Source: an uncultured Clostridia bacterium (GTDB lineage Bacteria > Bacillota_A > Clostridia > Christensenellales > Aristaeellaceae). Taken from it: DNA of 7,190 nucleotides. Positions 5,788 to 7,190 of the stretch are shown in pieces. Below the pieces are notes generated by a model, which saw only the letters and a list, made by a program, of their open reading frames with translations, had not been told where the DNA came from and did not search any database. The number at the start of each line of letters is the position of its first letter. The first letter of the stretch is position 1. The DNA lies in NCBI GenBank assembly GCA_945871545.1, contig CAMBWJ010000087.1:1-7190 (forward strand), written 5' to 3'. The translations under genes were made by a program, and so were the position numbers.

Positions 5788-5816
5788 TTGACAGCGGGTA
5801 AACTGCATGCTATAAT
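5788..5816 (+). promoter_or_regulatory. Perfect-consensus promoter of the binding-protein gene
   Basis: TTGACA (5788-5793) and TATAAT (5811-5816) are both perfect and separated by exactly 17 bp. The predicted start is near 5823, leaving a leader of about 140 nt. Such a strong promoter suits an abundant substrate-binding protein and implies that any control acts by repression or after initiation. Confidence 0.9.
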
Positions 5817-5877
5817 ATCTCATAAAGTTCACAATACATATTCAATCGAAGGATCGTCGTCGGAACTGCCGAAACCC

Positions 5878-5888
5878 TGGTCATACCA
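5878..5888. promoter_or_regulatory. Candidate regulator operator, site C
   Basis: TGGTCATACCA is a full match to the FadR-subfamily consensus TNGTNNNACNA, with perfect TGGT/ACCA half-sites. It lies about 55-65 nt inside the predicted transcript of the binding-protein gene, a position suited to blocking elongation. The same bases could form a 4-bp hairpin in RNA, but the matches at sites A and B argue for a DNA site. Confidence 0.55.
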
Positions 5889-5908
5889 CGAAGCACAAGC
5901 CCGGTTTT

Positions 5909-5932
5909 AAAGGCGCGCAGCACGCCGCCTTT
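5909..5932 (+). promoter_or_regulatory. Leader hairpin upstream of the binding-protein ribosome site
   Basis: AAAGGCGCG (5909-5917) pairs with CGC-C-GCCTTT (5923-5932), nine pairs with one bulged C and a 5-nt loop. It ends 15 nt before the AAGGAG ribosome site (5948-5953) and leaves that site free. No T run follows. It may stabilise the 5' leader. The rest of the leader does not match a riboswitch I recognise. Confidence 0.45.
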
Positions 5933-5963
5933 GAAATAAATAGAAAAAAGGAGCGCAACAATA

Positions 5964-7082
5964 ATGAAGAAGATTTTTGCAATCGTCCTGACTCTGGCTC
6001 TGATCCTGAGCTGCGGCGCCTTTGCCGAGGGCACCATCAAGATCGCGGTCGCCGGCCCCATGACCGGTGACAACGCGGAGTACGGCATCGGCTTTGCCAA
6101 CGCTGCAAAGCTGATGGCCTCCGAGTGGAATGCCAACGGCGGCGTGACCGTCGGCGACGAGACCTATACCGTTGAGATCGTTGAGTACGACGACAAGTCC
6201 GACTCCGACGAGGCCGCCATCATCGCCGAGAACATCGTTTCCGACGAGGACATCTGGGGCGTCATCGGCCACTTCGCCTCCGGCATCTGCATGGTCGCTG
6301 CTCCGACCTATCAGGACGCCGAGTACGTCAACATCAGCCCCACCTCCTCCCATGCCGACTACTCCGGCATCGGCGATTACATCTTCCGCAACAACACCGT
6401 CATCACCGTTGAGACCCGCACGGGCGCGGAGATGGCCGTGAACGATCTGGGCGGCCAGGCCATCGGCGTGCTGTCCATCGACTCCGAGTGGGGCCAGTCC
6501 GCCGGCAACGCCATGGAAGCCAACATCCAGGACATCGGCGGCAACTTCGTGCTGCGCCAAGAAGTCTCCACCGACGCCGTGGACTTCGCCACTGAGATCG
6601 CCAACTTCAAGGCGGCCGGCTGCGACGTGATCATGGTCGCCGGCATGTACGGCACCCTGGCTCCCTTCGCCGTCGCCTGCAACAACAGCGACTACGACGT
6701 CAAGCTGGTCGGCTGCTCCAACGCCTACACCAACAACCTGATCGAGATCGCCGGCGAGGCCGCCGAGGGCATCTACGCTCCCGTCTCCTTCTTCGCGGGC
6801 AGCACCGACGAGCGCATCCAGGCCTACGTCGCCGCCTACACCGAGGCTTACGGCGCCGCGCCCTCCGCGCTGACCACCCAGGCCTACGACTCCACCGGCA
6901 TCCTGCTGGAGGCCATTGTCCGCGCCGGCAAGCTGGATCGCGAAGCCATCAAGGACGCCATGTACGAGACCGAGTACGACGGCATGTCCGGCTACACCAC
7001 CTTCGACGAGATCGGCGACGCCCAGAAGGTGTTCACCAAGATCATGGTCAAGGACGGCGCTTTCACGCTGGCTGAGTTCTAA
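5964..7082 (+). CDS. ABC transporter substrate-binding protein, branched-chain amino acid (LivJ) type
   Basis: A 372-residue secreted or surface-anchored solute receptor of the type I periplasmic-binding fold (Peripla_BP_6/LivJ family). A signal peptide runs from MKKIF through a hydrophobic core to about residue 21, with AFA|EG (19-23) as a good signal peptidase I site. Cys17 in ILSC only poorly fits a lipobox, so lipid anchoring is possible but less likely. The mature fold starts TIKIAVAGPMTG (24-35), as family members do. GHFASG (102-107) and ISPTSSHADYS (124-134) correspond to the LivJ ligand-loop region, and a second lobe covers about 150-280. AAGGAG (5948-5953) precedes the ATG by 10 nt. 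The ligand cannot be read from sequence. Its divergent placement from a GntR-desulfidase operon with shared motifs suggests an amino acid linked to that enzyme. Permease and ATPase genes are expected just beyond the window. Confidence 0.9.
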   Translation: MKKIFAIVLTLALILSCGAFAEGTIKIAVAGPMTGDNAEYGIGFANAAKLMASEWNANGGVTVGDETYTVEIVEYDDKSDSDEAAIIAENIVSDEDIWGVIGHFASGICMVAAPTYQDAEYVNISPTSSHADYSGIGDYIFRNNTVITVETRTGAEMAVNDLGGQAIGVLSIDSEWGQSAGNAMEANIQDIGGNFVLRQEVSTDAVDFATEIANFKAAGCDVIMVAGMYGTLAPFAVACNNSDYDVKLVGCSNAYTNNLIEIAGEAAEGIYAPVSFFAGSTDERIQAYVAAYTEAYGAAPSALTTQAYDSTGILLEAIVRAGKLDREAIKDAMYETEYDGMSGYTTFDEIGDAQKVFTKIMVKDGAFTLAEF

Positions 7083-7102
7083 TTCAGAGCAACGGAGCTT
7101 TG

Positions 7103-7131
7103 GGTCGGGGAGGATGTCATCCTCCCCGACC
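7103..7131 (+). other. Perfect 13-bp hairpin after the binding-protein gene
   Basis: GGTCGGGGAGGAT (7103-7115) and ATCCTCCCCGACC (7119-7131) form a perfect stem with a 3-nt loop, 20 nt after the stop codon. AGCTTAAAGG follows instead of a T tract. A stabilising or partial-termination element between a highly expressed receptor gene and its permease genes fits better than a full terminator. Confidence 0.65.
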
Positions 7132-7182
7132 AGCTTAAAGGCGCAAAATCCCGCATTGGAACGATTCGTCCACAACACAATC

Positions 7183-7190
7183 AGAAAGGG
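7183..7190 (+). promoter_or_regulatory. Shine-Dalgarno-like sequence at the window edge
   Basis: The window ends in AGAAAGGG after about 50 nt of otherwise plain sequence. This would serve as ribosome site for a plus-strand gene starting just beyond the edge, probably a permease of the same transporter. Confidence 0.35.

Noticed and set aside
5907..7178. Minus-strand open frame of 423 codons opposite the binding protein
   Set aside because: It is a Gly/Val/Asp-rich mirror frame. The plus-strand gene has a signal peptide, promoter and ribosome site.
1..7190. CRISPR array, insertion sequence or prophage segment
   Set aside because: No regularly spaced direct repeats, transposase or integrase coding, target-site duplications or phage genes were seen.

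Overview
The window looks like chromosomal DNA from an anaerobic, GC-rich member of the Bacillota (Clostridia-like). The evidence is strong AGGAGG/GGAGG ribosome-binding sites, near-consensus sigma-A promoters, a short Gram-positive-style signal peptide, a B. subtilis-type PurR box in a purine regulatory region, and an Fe-S cysteine desulfidase of a family common in anaerobes. No mobile element, tRNA, rRNA or CRISPR array was seen.

Layout. Positions 1-248 hold no gene I can support, but four stem-loops are packed into 21-174. A divergent adenylosuccinate synthetase (purA, minus, 249-1523) and GMP synthase (guaA, plus, 1807-3348) are transcribed away from a shared 283-bp intergenic region. That region carries a consensus-like guaA promoter, a candidate PurR operator and two GC-rich hairpins in the purA leader. 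guaA then converges on a minus-strand operon across a terminator-rich gap (3349-3602). The operon is a GntR/FCD regulator (4870-5538) followed, with an 8-bp overlap, by an L-cysteine desulfidase-family enzyme (3603-4877). Divergent from it, and driven by a perfect TTGACA-17-TATAAT promoter, is an amino-acid-type ABC substrate-binding protein (5964-7082). Its partner permease genes probably follow beyond the window, because the last bases form a Shine-Dalgarno-like sequence.

How the genes fit together. purA and guaA open the AMP and GMP branches from IMP/XMP, and the shared PurBox-like inverted repeat suggests joint control. The right half looks like a small catabolism/uptake module: regulator, PLP-independent Cys (or related amino acid) lyase, and solute receptor. 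The most interesting signal is a motif, CTGGTCATA, present three times in this divergent control region. It forms full or near matches to the FadR-subfamily operator TNGTNNNACNA. One copy covers the regulator's start codon, one lies between the two promoters, and one lies in the leader of the binding-protein gene. Their centres are about 158 and 188 bp apart, close to whole numbers of helical turns. I infer that the regulator controls itself, the desulfidase and the transporter. The ligand is unknown; cysteine/cystine is a guess from the enzyme family.
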